From Pseudoalteromonas sp. XMcav2-N (GTDB lineage Bacteria > Pseudomonadota > Gammaproteobacteria > Enterobacterales > Alteromonadaceae), in contig NZ_JAMXSF010000003.1 of NCBI RefSeq assembly GCF_024124545.1, forward strand, positions 341,614 through 405,613: a stretch of 64,000 nucleotides of DNA, written 5' to 3'. Positions 9,977 through 18,962 of this stretch are shown here, one piece after another. The position numbers were made by a program, and so were the translations under genes. The notes beneath the pieces were generated by a model that did not search any database, was not told the origin of the DNA, and worked only from the letters and a program-made list of their open reading frames with translations. Each line of letters begins with the position of its first letter. The stretch's first letter is position 1.

Positions 9977-11452
9977 TTACGATGCGTTAGCTGGAGTCTC
10001 AGCCTGTTGCATTGCCTTTGGCTTAATTTTCAAAATCTTAATACCCAGGTATGCATAGACTATTGCCAGGAATGGGTTGATCAAGTTGAAGAACGCATAA
10101 ACGGCATAATCCAGAGGGTTAATCAACAGCACACTTTGCATATAAGCACCACAGGTATTCCACGGGATAAGTGGACTTGTGATCGTGCCACCATCTTCAA
10201 GCGTTCTGGACAGGTTGACACTGCGCAGGCCCCGCTGCTTGTATTCTTCTTTAAACATGCGTCCCGGGACTACGATTGCAATGTATTGGTCAGCTGCCAC
10301 CAGGTTGGTACCAAAACAAGTGGCGACGGTTGAAGCGATTAATGAGCCTGTGCTTTTTGCAACCTTAAGGATACTCTTAACAAACAACTCAAGTAACCCT
10401 GTTTTCTCCATGATAGCGCCAAACATCAAAGCCGTCATGACGAGCCAGGTTGTCGTCAACATGCTTGACATGCCTCCGCCACTAAGCAGATCATCCATTT
10501 TAGCATTGCCTGTTTCCAGGCTGAATCCATCAAAGAAGGTAGCCCAAACCAGTTTGAAGTGACTGACCAACACACCTTCATCCGGGTTGACCTGACTCGC
10601 TATTAAGTCCCCCTGAAATAACAACGCCCAGATTGCACCAATCACAGCCCCGATAGAGATGGCAGGAAAGGCTGGCATTTTTTTAATCGCCAGAGCAAGT
10701 AGAATGATCAAGGGTACCAGGTTCACCAAACCAATATTAAAGTTGGTTTCCAGAATCGTAGCAATTTCGTCGATTTTGCCGGATTCGCTCGATACATCGG
10801 CATTGAAACCCATTACGATGAAGATAATCAGGGCAATGACAAAGCTTGGTACTGTCGTCCACAACATATGCTGAATATGTTCGAACAGATCACTTCCGGC
10901 TACCGCGGGCGCCAGATTGGTAGTTTCTGAGAGCGGTGATAATTTGTCGCCGAAATAAGCACCTGAGATCACCGCACCAGCGGTAACTACCGGGTCAAGC
11001 CCTAAGCCGTTGGCCACACCGAGTAATGCCACACCTATGGTTGCAGCTGTGGTCCAGGAACTGCCAATACTCATGGCCACAATGCCACAGATCAAACAAC
11101 CAGCAGCGTAAAACCAGGAGGGGTGGATTATTTGCAAACCATAGTAGATCAAGGTTGGTACCGTACCAGACAGCAACCAGGTGCCAATTAATGCACCTAC
11201 CATGAGTAGAATCAGAATTGCACCTAAAGAGATGGTGATCCCTTTAATCATTGCCTCTTCGAGTGTTTTCCAGGTAAAGCCGTTCTTCAGCCCAATCAGC
11301 GCAGCTGTAAAGGTAGCAAATAGCAGGGCTATCTGGTTCGGCCCCGAAGAAGAATTATCACCGTACAGGTACACAGCCGCACCTAACAGGCTGACCAATA
11401 CCACAATCGGAATAAAGGCATCCAGATAGGATGCTTGTTTTTGTTGTCTCAA
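9977..11452 (-). CDS. nhaC: Na+/H+ antiporter of the NhaC family
   Basis: A 491-residue polytopic inner-membrane protein of the NhaC family. It has about 11-12 hydrophobic segments and the conserved block SIGSSWTTAATIGVALLGVANGLGLDP with GAYFGDKLSPLSETTNLAPAVAG. NhaC-type carriers exchange Na+ for H+, though some relatives transport amino acids such as lysine, so substrate is not proven. The start is a TTG at 11452, supported by AAGGAG about 9 bases upstream; I see no better ATG nearby. It stands alone between two intrinsic terminators, so it is probably a single-gene transcript. Its upstream region shows no copy of the NhaR-type element seen near the Mrp operon. Confidence 0.88.
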   Translation of the reverse strand: MRQQKQASYLDAFIPIVVLVSLLGAAVYLYGDNSSSGPNQIALLFATFTAALIGLKNGFTWKTLEEAMIKGITISLGAILILLMVGALIGTWLLSGTVPTLIYYGLQIIHPSWFYAAGCLICGIVAMSIGSSWTTAATIGVALLGVANGLGLDPVVTAGAVISGAYFGDKLSPLSETTNLAPAVAGSDLFEHIQHMLWTTVPSFVIALIIFIVMGFNADVSSESGKIDEIATILETNFNIGLVNLVPLIILLALAIKKMPAFPAISIGAVIGAIWALLFQGDLIASQVNPDEGVLVSHFKLVWATFFDGFSLETGNAKMDDLLSGGGMSSMLTTTWLVMTALMFGAIMEKTGLLELFVKSILKVAKSTGSLIASTVATCFGTNLVAADQYIAIVVPGRMFKEEYKQRGLRSVNLSRTLEDGGTITSPLIPWNTCGAYMQSVLLINPLDYAVYAFFNLINPFLAIVYAYLGIKILKIKPKAMQQAETPANAS

Positions 11453-11627
11453 ACCAGAATACTCCTTCGCACTTAATGGAGTGCTTTATTATTATCTCTG
11501 TCGGGTCAGTTCAATGTTAAGCACAACACATGAATCTGCGCCCAAGACAGCGCCAGGCATATTCCTGCCTGACTATTTTTAATATTGCAGCTGACAATAA
11601 TAACAAATTTCCCACGCACTGGTAACG

Positions 11628-11652
11628 AAAAAAGGCGCTCAATGCGCCTTTT
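11628..11652 (-). terminator. Intrinsic terminator after prc
   Basis: GGCGC/GCGCC stem extended by A/T pairs, a 5-base loop and a six-T run on the minus strand, about 42 bases past the prc stop. Confidence 0.85.
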
Positions 11653-11693
11653 CATAGTTTAGCCTTCTGTACGTCTTACCTGTAATTAAATAC

Positions 11694-13730
11694 TCAGTCA
11701 CTCGCTTCGTTTTTAGCCAGACGACCATAGTTGATCATGTCTTGTGTGATCAACGCTGCTTCTTCCAGGTAAGGGTCCAGCTCAGCAATGATATCTGGTA
11801 CATCGTCCAAATCTTTTACAGGCTCTTGTCCAAGACGCTTGAGGCGTTCATTGGTACGTTTTAGCGCTCGTTCATCACGCTCTTCACGCTCTTTTGTGCG
11901 CTCAGCTTCAACCAGAGAAATAGCAATATCGTCTTTTTGGGCTTTGTATCGCGCAATATCATCGTAAACGTATGCAAACTCTGGTTCTTTCGCAATCCGC
12001 AGGCCATGACGTTCATTCAAATATGCAATGGTTGGATTCAAATCATCCAATTGCTGATACTTGGCCCTGACAATACTGTCCCAAGGCAAGGCATTATCTT
12101 CCTGGCTCTCACCCCATTCCGCAGGGTCGACCGCAGAGGGCAGTAAAATATCTGGGATAACACCTTTATTCTGCGTACTGCCACCATCAATACGATAGAA
12201 CTTGGCGATTGTATAGGTAATGCTACCAAGTGCATTGTCGAACAGATCATAGGTCTTTCTGAGGCCCCGGTGTTGCTGCACCGTTCCTTTGCCAAAAGTT
12301 TGTTCACCAATGACCACGGCGCGCCCGTAATCCTGCATCGCCGCCGCAAATATCTCCGAAGCAGATGCACTGTAACGGTCAACCAACACGGTTAGCGGGC
12401 CGTTATAATAGGTTATCCCATCGCTATCTTTCTGTGCTTCCACACGGTTATAAGCGGTATGGATTTGAACTACCGGACCTTTATCTATAAATAAACCTGA
12501 CAGCTGAGTGGCCTCATACAAAGAGCCCCCGCCATTTTGCCTAAGATCAACGATAATCCCATCAACATTTTGTTCTTTAAGCTTTTCAAGCTCTTTTTTC
12601 ACGTCTTTCGACAGATTGTTGTAAAAGCTCGGTATCTCTATCACGCCTATTTTGCTGGTGAGATCTGAATATTTTGCTTCGAAGATTTCCGATTTTGCGG
12701 CTCTGTCCTCAAGGCGTATTTTATCACGGACGATTTCAACAACCTTAGGTGTACCGTGGGTATCACTGCCTTTGAGGTATTGTAGCCTTACTTTGGTCCC
12801 CTTAGGACCTTTGATGAGATCAACGACATCATCAAGACGCCAGCCAATCACATCGACAAATTCTTCCCCGTCTTGTGCAACACCAACAATACGGTCGTCA
12901 GGCTTTATTTTTTCCGTCTTGTCAGCTGGGCCGCCAGGTACCAGGCTGCGGATAATGGTGTAATCTTCGTCGTAACCAAGTACTGCACCAATACCTTCAA
13001 GCTCAAGCTCCATATCCATCTTAAACTGTTCGGCACGGCGAGGTGACAAATAAGAAGTGTGGGCTTCGATGCTACGTGCAAATGCATTCATTACAATTTG
13101 AAAAGCATCTTCATTGTTGGTTTGTACCAGACGCTTAATGGTATTTTTGTAGCGCTTGGTCAGGACTTCTTTGATGCCTGTCCAGTCTTTGCCTGTGAGT
13201 TTTAACCTTAATGCATCAGACTTGACACGCTGACGCCAGTACTCATCCAACTCGGCCTGGGTCGTGGCAAATTGCATGTCTTCTCTGTCAAACACAAATT
13301 CGTCTGGTTTATCAAACTTCATTTCTGTATCTAACAGAGAAATAGCATAGTTAAAGCGCTCATAACGACGTTGCATACTGTCGTTGAACATAGCAAAAGC
13401 AAAATCGAGCTTGCCCTTTTTCAAAGCGTCGTCGAATTGCTTTTTATACCCTGCATATTTGTCAATATCAGACTGCAGGAACAGAGACTTATTATAATCG
13501 AGGTTTTCGATATAACGGTCAAATATCTGCTCAGACAAGGCATCGTCTAGCTTAAAGCGCTTATAGTGTTCACGAGTAAATTTACTGGTTACCCTTTTGG
13601 TTGCCGTCGCATGCTGGATTTCGGGTTCCAATATGGGAATATCTTTTTCCGTCACCGTCTGTGTTGCAGCTGAGCACACGCCAGATACAAACAGTGCGAT
13701 TACACCAACTAAAGGTAACTTATTACTCAT
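11694..13730 (-). CDS. prc: Tail-specific (C-terminal processing) periplasmic protease
   Basis: Periplasmic serine protease of family S41A that cuts proteins from their C-terminal ends and helps control peptidoglycan hydrolases. It has a signal peptide (MSNKLPLVGVIALFVSGVCSA), an N-terminal helical domain, a PDZ domain (about residues 240-330, GIGAVLGYDEDYTIIRSLVPGGPA) and the S41 domain. The catalytic dyad is visible as Ser456 (DRYSASASE) and Lys481 (TFGKGTVQ), spaced 25 residues as in E. coli Prc. A long charged C-terminal domain follows. Length (678) is normal. AAGGAG lies 7 bases before the ATG. It follows proQ by 10 bases, the same proQ-prc order as in E. coli, and ends at a strong terminator. 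Confidence 0.96.
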   Translation of the reverse strand: MSNKLPLVGVIALFVSGVCSAATQTVTEKDIPILEPEIQHATATKRVTSKFTREHYKRFKLDDALSEQIFDRYIENLDYNKSLFLQSDIDKYAGYKKQFDDALKKGKLDFAFAMFNDSMQRRYERFNYAISLLDTEMKFDKPDEFVFDREDMQFATTQAELDEYWRQRVKSDALRLKLTGKDWTGIKEVLTKRYKNTIKRLVQTNNEDAFQIVMNAFARSIEAHTSYLSPRRAEQFKMDMELELEGIGAVLGYDEDYTIIRSLVPGGPADKTEKIKPDDRIVGVAQDGEEFVDVIGWRLDDVVDLIKGPKGTKVRLQYLKGSDTHGTPKVVEIVRDKIRLEDRAAKSEIFEAKYSDLTSKIGVIEIPSFYNNLSKDVKKELEKLKEQNVDGIIVDLRQNGGGSLYEATQLSGLFIDKGPVVQIHTAYNRVEAQKDSDGITYYNGPLTVLVDRYSASASEIFAAAMQDYGRAVVIGEQTFGKGTVQQHRGLRKTYDLFDNALGSITYTIAKFYRIDGGSTQNKGVIPDILLPSAVDPAEWGESQEDNALPWDSIVRAKYQQLDDLNPTIAYLNERHGLRIAKEPEFAYVYDDIARYKAQKDDIAISLVEAERTKEREERDERALKRTNERLKRLGQEPVKDLDDVPDIIAELDPYLEEAALITQDMINYGRLAKNEASD

Positions 13731-13740
13731 ACACGACTCC

Positions 13741-14412
13741 TTAAAGAATAAACAGGCTTTCTGCTTTGGTTTTAACTTGCATTCCCGTCACCAACTCAAC
13801 ATGAACTTCATCTTTGTTGACTTCTGTGATGGTTGCATTGACCAACGCCTGTCCCAACTTCACTTTAACCTTATTATTTACCTTGACCTCATTTGCTGGC
13901 AGAGGTTCAACTTTCCCTGAACTACGACGCTGCTGCTGCTCAGGCTTAGCATTAACTTTAGCGTTTTTATTCCCGTGGCGGTGCTTGTTATCACCACGTG
14001 ATTTGTAAGATTTTGTGTCACCATCGCGACGGCGCTCGCCACGACCATCTTGTCTGGGACGTTGAGGTTTTTTACGTTTAGCCATTTTGGCACGTGATTC
14101 TTCCAACGCCTTTTGCGCGTGCTCTACGTGCTCTTGCTCTACTTTCTCAGCATCATTTCCGTCTAAATCAACACGAAACTCATTGTTGATGACGGCTTCT
14201 AAATAACGCCAAGAAGAGGTGTACTTGCGTAATGCCTGGCGAACCTGAGTCTTACTGACCTTGTCAGAACCTTCGATTCTGGCAGCAATATCTTTAAATA
14301 TGCCAACCTTCAGCGGTTTAATACCGTCTTTTTGTTTAAAACACTGAGGAAACTCGGCATATAAAAAGTCGAGAACCTCTTTGATATCTTTTAGCTTGTT
14401 TGTGGTTTCCAT
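13741..14412 (-). CDS. proQ: RNA chaperone ProQ
   Basis: A 223-residue RNA-binding protein of the ProQ/FinO family, which stabilises structured small RNAs and mRNA 3' ends. The FinO domain covers about residues 1-115 and includes FPQCFKQKDGIKPLKVGIF and LRKYTSSWRYLEAV. A basic, low-complexity linker follows (KRKKPQRP to KPEQQQRRS), then a C-terminal KOW/Tudor-like segment (NNKVKVKLGQALVNATITEV). This three-part layout matches E. coli ProQ. It sits between a small unknown gene (8-base gap) and prc (10-base gap), so the set is probably one transcript. Confidence 0.96.
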   Translation of the reverse strand: METTNKLKDIKEVLDFLYAEFPQCFKQKDGIKPLKVGIFKDIAARIEGSDKVSKTQVRQALRKYTSSWRYLEAVINNEFRVDLDGNDAEKVEQEHVEHAQKALEESRAKMAKRKKPQRPRQDGRGERRRDGDTKSYKSRGDNKHRHGNKNAKVNAKPEQQQRRSSGKVEPLPANEVKVNNKVKVKLGQALVNATITEVNKDEVHVELVTGMQVKTKAESLFIL

Positions 14413-14420
14413 GTCTAAAC

Positions 14421-14705
14421 CTATAGTTCAATATTTTCATCAAGAGATGACTGAATGTAATGTGTAACCCAGTCGACGAGTTCATCATACTCGGCTTCGA
14501 CAAGCGCCAGCTCGCCGCGCAGATGTTCCCATATTCCATTTATAATTAAATCGATCTTCTCACATTCCAGGTCATCGGGAAGCTGATCCCAGGCTACGTG
14601 AATAAGCTCATTCAGCGTCTCTGCAACTCGCTCTTCTTCCCCTTCCCAGTCTCCCACATCAAAATTGGAAAACAGGTAGTCCTGAACGTTGAGTAATTCT
14701 TTCAT
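14421..14705 (-). CDS. Small acidic hypothetical protein between msrC and proQ
   Basis: A 94-residue strongly acidic protein that I do not recognise. It starts directly after the msrC stop (TAA then ATG, with AGGT as a possible ribosome-binding site inside the msrC end) and ends 8 bases before proQ. It appears all-helical, with many Glu/Asp and Trp residues (VGDWEGEEERVAETLNEL, WDQLPDDLECEKIDLI) and no signal peptide or TM segment. Its position in a conserved RNA-chaperone operon suggests it is expressed with proQ. A role as a protein partner is only a guess. Confidence 0.8.
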   Translation of the reverse strand: MKELLNVQDYLFSNFDVGDWEGEEERVAETLNELIHVAWDQLPDDLECEKIDLIINGIWEHLRGELALVEAEYDELVDWVTHYIQSSLDENIEL

Positions 14706-15173
14706 TTACAATGTACCTTCAAAGCATTTCACCAGTGCTTCGAGGCCAAGTTTATCTTCATCGTCAAACCTAGCCAAACTCGGGCTATCAATATCCAATA
14801 CAGCAAACAATTCACCATTTCTCATCACAGGAATGACAATTTCTGAGTTTGATGCAGCATCACAGGCAATATGACCATCAAAACTGTGTACATCTTCGAC
14901 AAGCTGGGTCGTTAACTCAGCGGCAGCTGTGCCACAGACGCCTTTGCCTAATGGGATTCGAATGCAGGCTGGATTGCCCTGGAAAGGACCTAGTACGAGC
15001 TCTTCTTTACCATCTAACAGGTAAAAGCCAGCCCAGTTTATGTCTTCCATTGAGGTAAATAACAGGGCGCTGAGGTTTGCCATATTGGCGATGTAGTTAT
15101 GCTCATCACCAATCAGGGCCTGAGCTTGTAGGCTGAGAGTATCGTAGAACTTTTTCTTCTGCATTGCGGTCAT
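14706..15173 (-). CDS. msrC: Free methionine-(R)-sulfoxide reductase (GAF domain)
   Basis: Reduces the R form of free methionine sulfoxide, protecting the methionine pool from oxidation. It is a single GAF-domain protein of 155 residues. The three family cysteines are present at 70, 80 and 104 (PACIRIP, GVCGTA, HIACDAAS), with the same 10- and 24-residue spacing as Cys84/94/118 of the E. coli enzyme. It heads the msrC-unknown-proQ-prc set, echoing the yebR-proQ-prc order in E. coli. The start is uncertain: an ATG 9 bases downstream is equally possible, and neither has a strong ribosome-binding site. Confidence 0.95.
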   Translation of the reverse strand: MTAMQKKKFYDTLSLQAQALIGDEHNYIANMANLSALLFTSMEDINWAGFYLLDGKEELVLGPFQGNPACIRIPLGKGVCGTAAAELTTQLVEDVHSFDGHIACDAASNSEIVIPVMRNGELFAVLDIDSPSLARFDDEDKLGLEALVKCFEGTL

Positions 15174-15286
15174 TCAACAAATTTACATAAGAAGTAAAGG
15201 TACTCTTTCGTGCAGCTAAATGAAACCTTTTAGACAGAAAAACTATTAAATTAGTGTAAAACAACGCCGCACTGTACAAAAAGCCA

Positions 15287-15679
15287 TCAGGCACTCTGAG
15301 CATTGCGCCGTAAACTGAACAAAAACAGCCCGCCCCCCAGCGCTGCCATCACAGCATTGATTATAAAAACCATACCAGAGCTTGCAACAAACAAGTAGCT
15401 AAACAGTGCGCCTCCGAGCATACCTGCGGTCAAAATACCCGAGTAACTCAGCTTGTTATGGCGCAACAGTATCACATAAGCTGGCAAAACAAAAAACGCC
15501 ATGGACAGGCCAACGATATGGGCATTGGCTACAGCCGTCATGAGTAGTTGAAATAAAATCTTACTCTGGCCACTTATCAGGGCATAATACCCTCCGAGCA
15601 CTATGCCAACGATAAGCGGTGATAATAACGAATATGCCACCGCTTTTGCCACTTGCCTTTTGATCATCTCTTTCACCAT
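15287..15679 (-). CDS. Small four-helix inner-membrane protein, unknown
   Basis: A 130-residue protein with four predicted TM segments: SLLSPLIVGIVLGGYYALI, LLMTAVANAHIVGLSMAFFV, GILTAGMLGGALFSYLFV and VFIINAVMAALGGGLFLF. It has short basic ends. I do not recognise a family or catalytic motif. It lies between the end of the Mrp operon (73 bases upstream) and msrC (113 bases downstream) on the same strand. It could be a tail of either transcript. No ribosome-binding site is strong; an ATG 12 bases downstream is an alternative start. Confidence 0.7.
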   Translation of the reverse strand: MVKEMIKRQVAKAVAYSLLSPLIVGIVLGGYYALISGQSKILFQLLMTAVANAHIVGLSMAFFVLPAYVILLRHNKLSYSGILTAGMLGGALFSYLFVASSGMVFIINAVMAALGGGLFLFSLRRNAQSA

Positions 15680-15752
15680 TATTACTTTGCACAGAGATAG
15701 TCAGTGTTGACGCGAAACACAAGTATCACAAGTCAACTTTGGTCGTATAAGC

Positions 15753-18700
15753 TTACCTTGCTGCTATCATCGCCAACAGCAGCATGCACAAAAGCAAGGC
15801 AAACAAAACGCCAGGCGTCATCAAAGAACGTACGGCCGCCATCGCGAGACCAACTACACGCGCCTGCCGACAAACCACACGCTGAGGCAACTGCCAAGAG
15901 GTATTCTCTATTTCATCTTTTAATAATTTTAAGCCCTGCGACAGTGTCTCTGCACCAAGACGTACCAGACTGCCCGCTTCCGTATAAGCGACATTGATAT
16001 CGCCAGCCGGTAATGCTCGTGTTATAAAATAGATCCCCAGACCAAGAAGTACAGGCCATGCACTGCTCCAAAAGCTTGCCGCGGTCAGGTGATTAGCCCA
16101 AGTACCATTGGCTTGCGATATCAGATAACTCAGCACCGTCACCAATATCAATAATGTGCCGTACGCACCTAACTGAAGTACATCAGGCTGGCCAGTCACC
16201 TTTTTTGGTTGCTTTTGCGCAATCAACTGCAAGAATCGCATCATCAGCCAGGTGGTCCCTGTTGCTGTCAACGGGAGCACTGTCCCCATGAGCAAATCCC
16301 GCTCCACAACATCCTTTAGCGCGATCTTGGCAACCGCACCACTGGTTAGTGGCAACCCGGCCAGTGCAGCAGCGGGTAATGCAGCTGCCAGCCAGCAAAC
16401 CCAGCGATACTTGTGCCATGTTAAAGTGCTATTCATACCAGCAAAAAGAAACAGTGCAGCCTTAGCCAAACCATGATGCACTGCGTACAACACAATAGCG
16501 GGCAGCAATAAGGACCATAATTCGGGATATTTCAACCCTACCCCCACAGCCGCAATCAAAATGCCCATCTGGCTCATCGTTGAGTATGCAAGTAAGGCTT
16601 TAGGGTTATCCTGTGTAACCCCTACCAGAACACCAAAAAATGCGGCAAATAATCCAAGCACCACGAGCACAGAGCCATACGTTGCGAATGCCACCTCACC
16701 GAAAGGAATAAATTTAAGCCATCCCAGCAGCCCCGCTTTCACCATAACCCCGCTTAGTAACGCACTGGCTGCAACGGGTGCAACCGGATGCGCCATTGGC
16801 AGCCATACGTGCAAGCCAAACAAGCCTGCCTTTACTCCAAACCCGGCAAGTAAAAACCCGATTACCCAGGCCGGATAAGTTTGCTCCGGATTTCCAGCTA
16901 AGGAGGGATCAATTGATCCAAATGCCAGGCCTGCGAGTCCTGTAAAAAGCAACAACTCTCCCAGTACAGCCCATTGCATGTAAGATTTGCCCGCCTGATG
17001 GGCTTCATCCGTATCAAAGTGCACAACCAGGCCATACGAAGCCAGACTCATCAAGGTGAAGAAGCTGATAAAACCTGAAATATCCTGGGCCAGCACAAGC
17101 CCGAAGTTGCCGCACATAGCTAGCAGGAAAAACAGACAAAACCTAACTTTGCGCTCATCAGCTTTAACAAAATTAACGGCAAAAACCGCTGCCAGTAACC
17201 ACAGACTGACAGCAAGCAGGAAGAAGGTCGATGTTGTATCATTTAGCGTCAGTACACTGCCAAAAAATAACCAAGGTGTGGTGTTGGAGCCTTGTCCAGA
17301 AATTGCATAGGCAAGCAGTGCTATACCTGCTGATAAGGGTAAAAACCAGTGTGCAACCTGCTGCATTTGCTTGCGCACCAGCAATAGCGCACACAATAAC
17401 GGCGCACCAAGCGCCAGCCACATTGCAGGAATTTGTTGCGAACTGGCTGCCAGTATTGATACAAACTCACTGCCATATTCTCGGGCTGCTATCAGTTTCA
17501 CCCAGTTCAGCGGGCTAAACTGGGCATCAGCAAACAAGCCTGCGCTGAGCGCCAGTAGTGCAGTCACGACAGGTGGTAACATGAGCATCCAGTGCGTTTC
17601 TAGCCGCCCTTTGGGTTTTTCTTTTGGCCAGGCCCCCTGCTGTGGTTTAAACCAAGCCGCGTATAAAATTGGCAGAAAGTAGGTAGCATTGAGCAAACTA
17701 CTGATAATAAGCACCCCCAGTACCCAATAAAAGCCTGCCTCAAGTGCTCCGGTGCCCAGATACCATTTTGAAATAAAACCCGCTGCGGGCGGTATCCCTA
17801 TCATGCCCAATACCGCCAGGCTAAACGCCAACATGGTTAACGGCATTCGTTTCCCGGCCCCATTCATCTGACTGACCTTAGTGACACCCAGAGTTTCTGC
17901 TATGCTACCGGCGCAGAAGAACATGGTGATTTTCATCAATCCCTGATGGACCAGATGTGCAATGCCACCGATTGTCGCGATTGGTCCGGCAATGGCGGTG
18001 CCGAGTGCAATGTAGGAAACCTGACTAACCGTTGAATAAGCCAGCCTGCGTTTAAGGTCATCCTGGAACACAGCTCGGGTAGAGCCATAAACAATTGTCA
18101 CAGAAGCCATCACGGCCAGAATGATGGTCAGCCCGAGCTCCTGGGCAAATTCAACCCCATAGACGTCATAAACAACCCGTACTATGCCAAATGCACCCGC
18201 TTTAACCACGGCAACCGCGTGTAACAATGCACTCACAGGAGCTGGTGCAGCCATGGCAGAAGGTAGCCAGCCATGCAGCGGGATCAATGCCGCCTTTACC
18301 CCTAAACCTATAATTATGAGGGCAAAAATCACTTTCAGATGGAATGGGTCTAAATGAGGCATGGACGCGAGGATCCCTGTCGCGGTAAAGTCCAATGACC
18401 CAGCCAGAGCTTTTAACCAAACAACACCGGCGAGCAAACTGGCGCCACCTAGCATGGTATAGATCAAATATTTACGTCCTGCCGCCAGCGAGGCTTTATT
18501 CCCCTTATGGACTACCAGCGGATAAGTTGTCAGCGTCAGTAACTCATAGAAAATCAAAAAGGTGATTAAGTTACCAGCCAGCGCGACGCCTATGGTTGCG
18601 AACACACACAGGCTAAAGAACCCGAAAAAGCGGCTACGATTAGGTGATTGTTCCAGATAGCCAATGGCATAAATCGTCGTTAATAACCACAGAAAACCGG

Positions 18701-18962
18701 ATAGCGCAACAAACAGCAAGGACAAAGCATCAGCATGAAGAACCAGATCCATATTGGGCAGCAAGGGCAAACGCGTTTCAAAAACCTGTCCCTGATACAC
18801 ACCCGAGATCATCACTAAGATCAGGCCAACACAGCTGCCGGCCCCGAAAAAGTTCAGGGTTTTTCTGAGTATAGGCTTGTTGTCGCTGACAAAAAATATC
18901 GCAACCCCGGATACCAGTGCGCTCAGTAAAATCAATAAAGGCAGAGTACTTTGCCACATCAT
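15753..18962 (-). CDS. Tandem Mrp antiporter subunit: two fused proton-antiporter modules
   Basis: A 1069-residue membrane protein holding two complete complex-I-like antiporter modules (NuoL/M/N, MrpA/MrpD type) in one chain, about residues 1-490 and 510-1000. Module 1 has the TM5 glutamate (FYELL, Glu140) and the TM7 lysine in GLGVKAALIPLHGWLP. Module 2 keeps the lysine (GFGVKAGLFGLHVWLP) and the HHGLAKAALF helix. Its TM5 position is Thr636 (FFTLMSL) instead of Glu, so it may be structural or use another path. With mrpD the operon encodes three antiporter modules, where a standard Mrp complex has two. Its ATG overlaps the mrpD stop (ATGA). The frame runs through the junction without a break. 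Confidence 0.88.
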   Translation of the reverse strand: MMWQSTLPLLILLSALVSGVAIFFVSDNKPILRKTLNFFGAGSCVGLILVMISGVYQGQVFETRLPLLPNMDLVLHADALSLLFVALSGFLWLLTTIYAIGYLEQSPNRSRFFGFFSLCVFATIGVALAGNLITFLIFYELLTLTTYPLVVHKGNKASLAAGRKYLIYTMLGGASLLAGVVWLKALAGSLDFTATGILASMPHLDPFHLKVIFALIIIGLGVKAALIPLHGWLPSAMAAPAPVSALLHAVAVVKAGAFGIVRVVYDVYGVEFAQELGLTIILAVMASVTIVYGSTRAVFQDDLKRRLAYSTVSQVSYIALGTAIAGPIATIGGIAHLVHQGLMKITMFFCAGSIAETLGVTKVSQMNGAGKRMPLTMLAFSLAVLGMIGIPPAAGFISKWYLGTGALEAGFYWVLGVLIISSLLNATYFLPILYAAWFKPQQGAWPKEKPKGRLETHWMLMLPPVVTALLALSAGLFADAQFSPLNWVKLIAAREYGSEFVSILAASSQQIPAMWLALGAPLLCALLLVRKQMQQVAHWFLPLSAGIALLAYAISGQGSNTTPWLFFGSVLTLNDTTSTFFLLAVSLWLLAAVFAVNFVKADERKVRFCLFFLLAMCGNFGLVLAQDISGFISFFTLMSLASYGLVVHFDTDEAHQAGKSYMQWAVLGELLLFTGLAGLAFGSIDPSLAGNPEQTYPAWVIGFLLAGFGVKAGLFGLHVWLPMAHPVAPVAASALLSGVMVKAGLLGWLKFIPFGEVAFATYGSVLVVLGLFAAFFGVLVGVTQDNPKALLAYSTMSQMGILIAAVGVGLKYPELWSLLLPAIVLYAVHHGLAKAALFLFAGMNSTLTWHKYRWVCWLAAALPAAALAGLPLTSGAVAKIALKDVVERDLLMGTVLPLTATGTTWLMMRFLQLIAQKQPKKVTGQPDVLQLGAYGTLLILVTVLSYLISQANGTWANHLTAASFWSSAWPVLLGLGIYFITRALPAGDINVAYTEAGSLVRLGAETLSQGLKLLKDEIENTSWQLPQRVVCRQARVVGLAMAAVRSLMTPGVLFALLLCMLLLAMIAAR

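Noticed and set aside
11453..11627. Lysine or Na+/Li+ riboswitch before nhaC
   Set aside because: Only a short CAGGCA/TGCCTG hairpin is visible and the known conserved cores of those riboswitches are not recognisable.
15753..18962. Assembly error joining two Mrp genes into a 1069-residue frame
   Set aside because: The frame is continuous with a plausible linker between modules and no leftover start or stop; I keep it as a real fusion but it deserves a read-level check.
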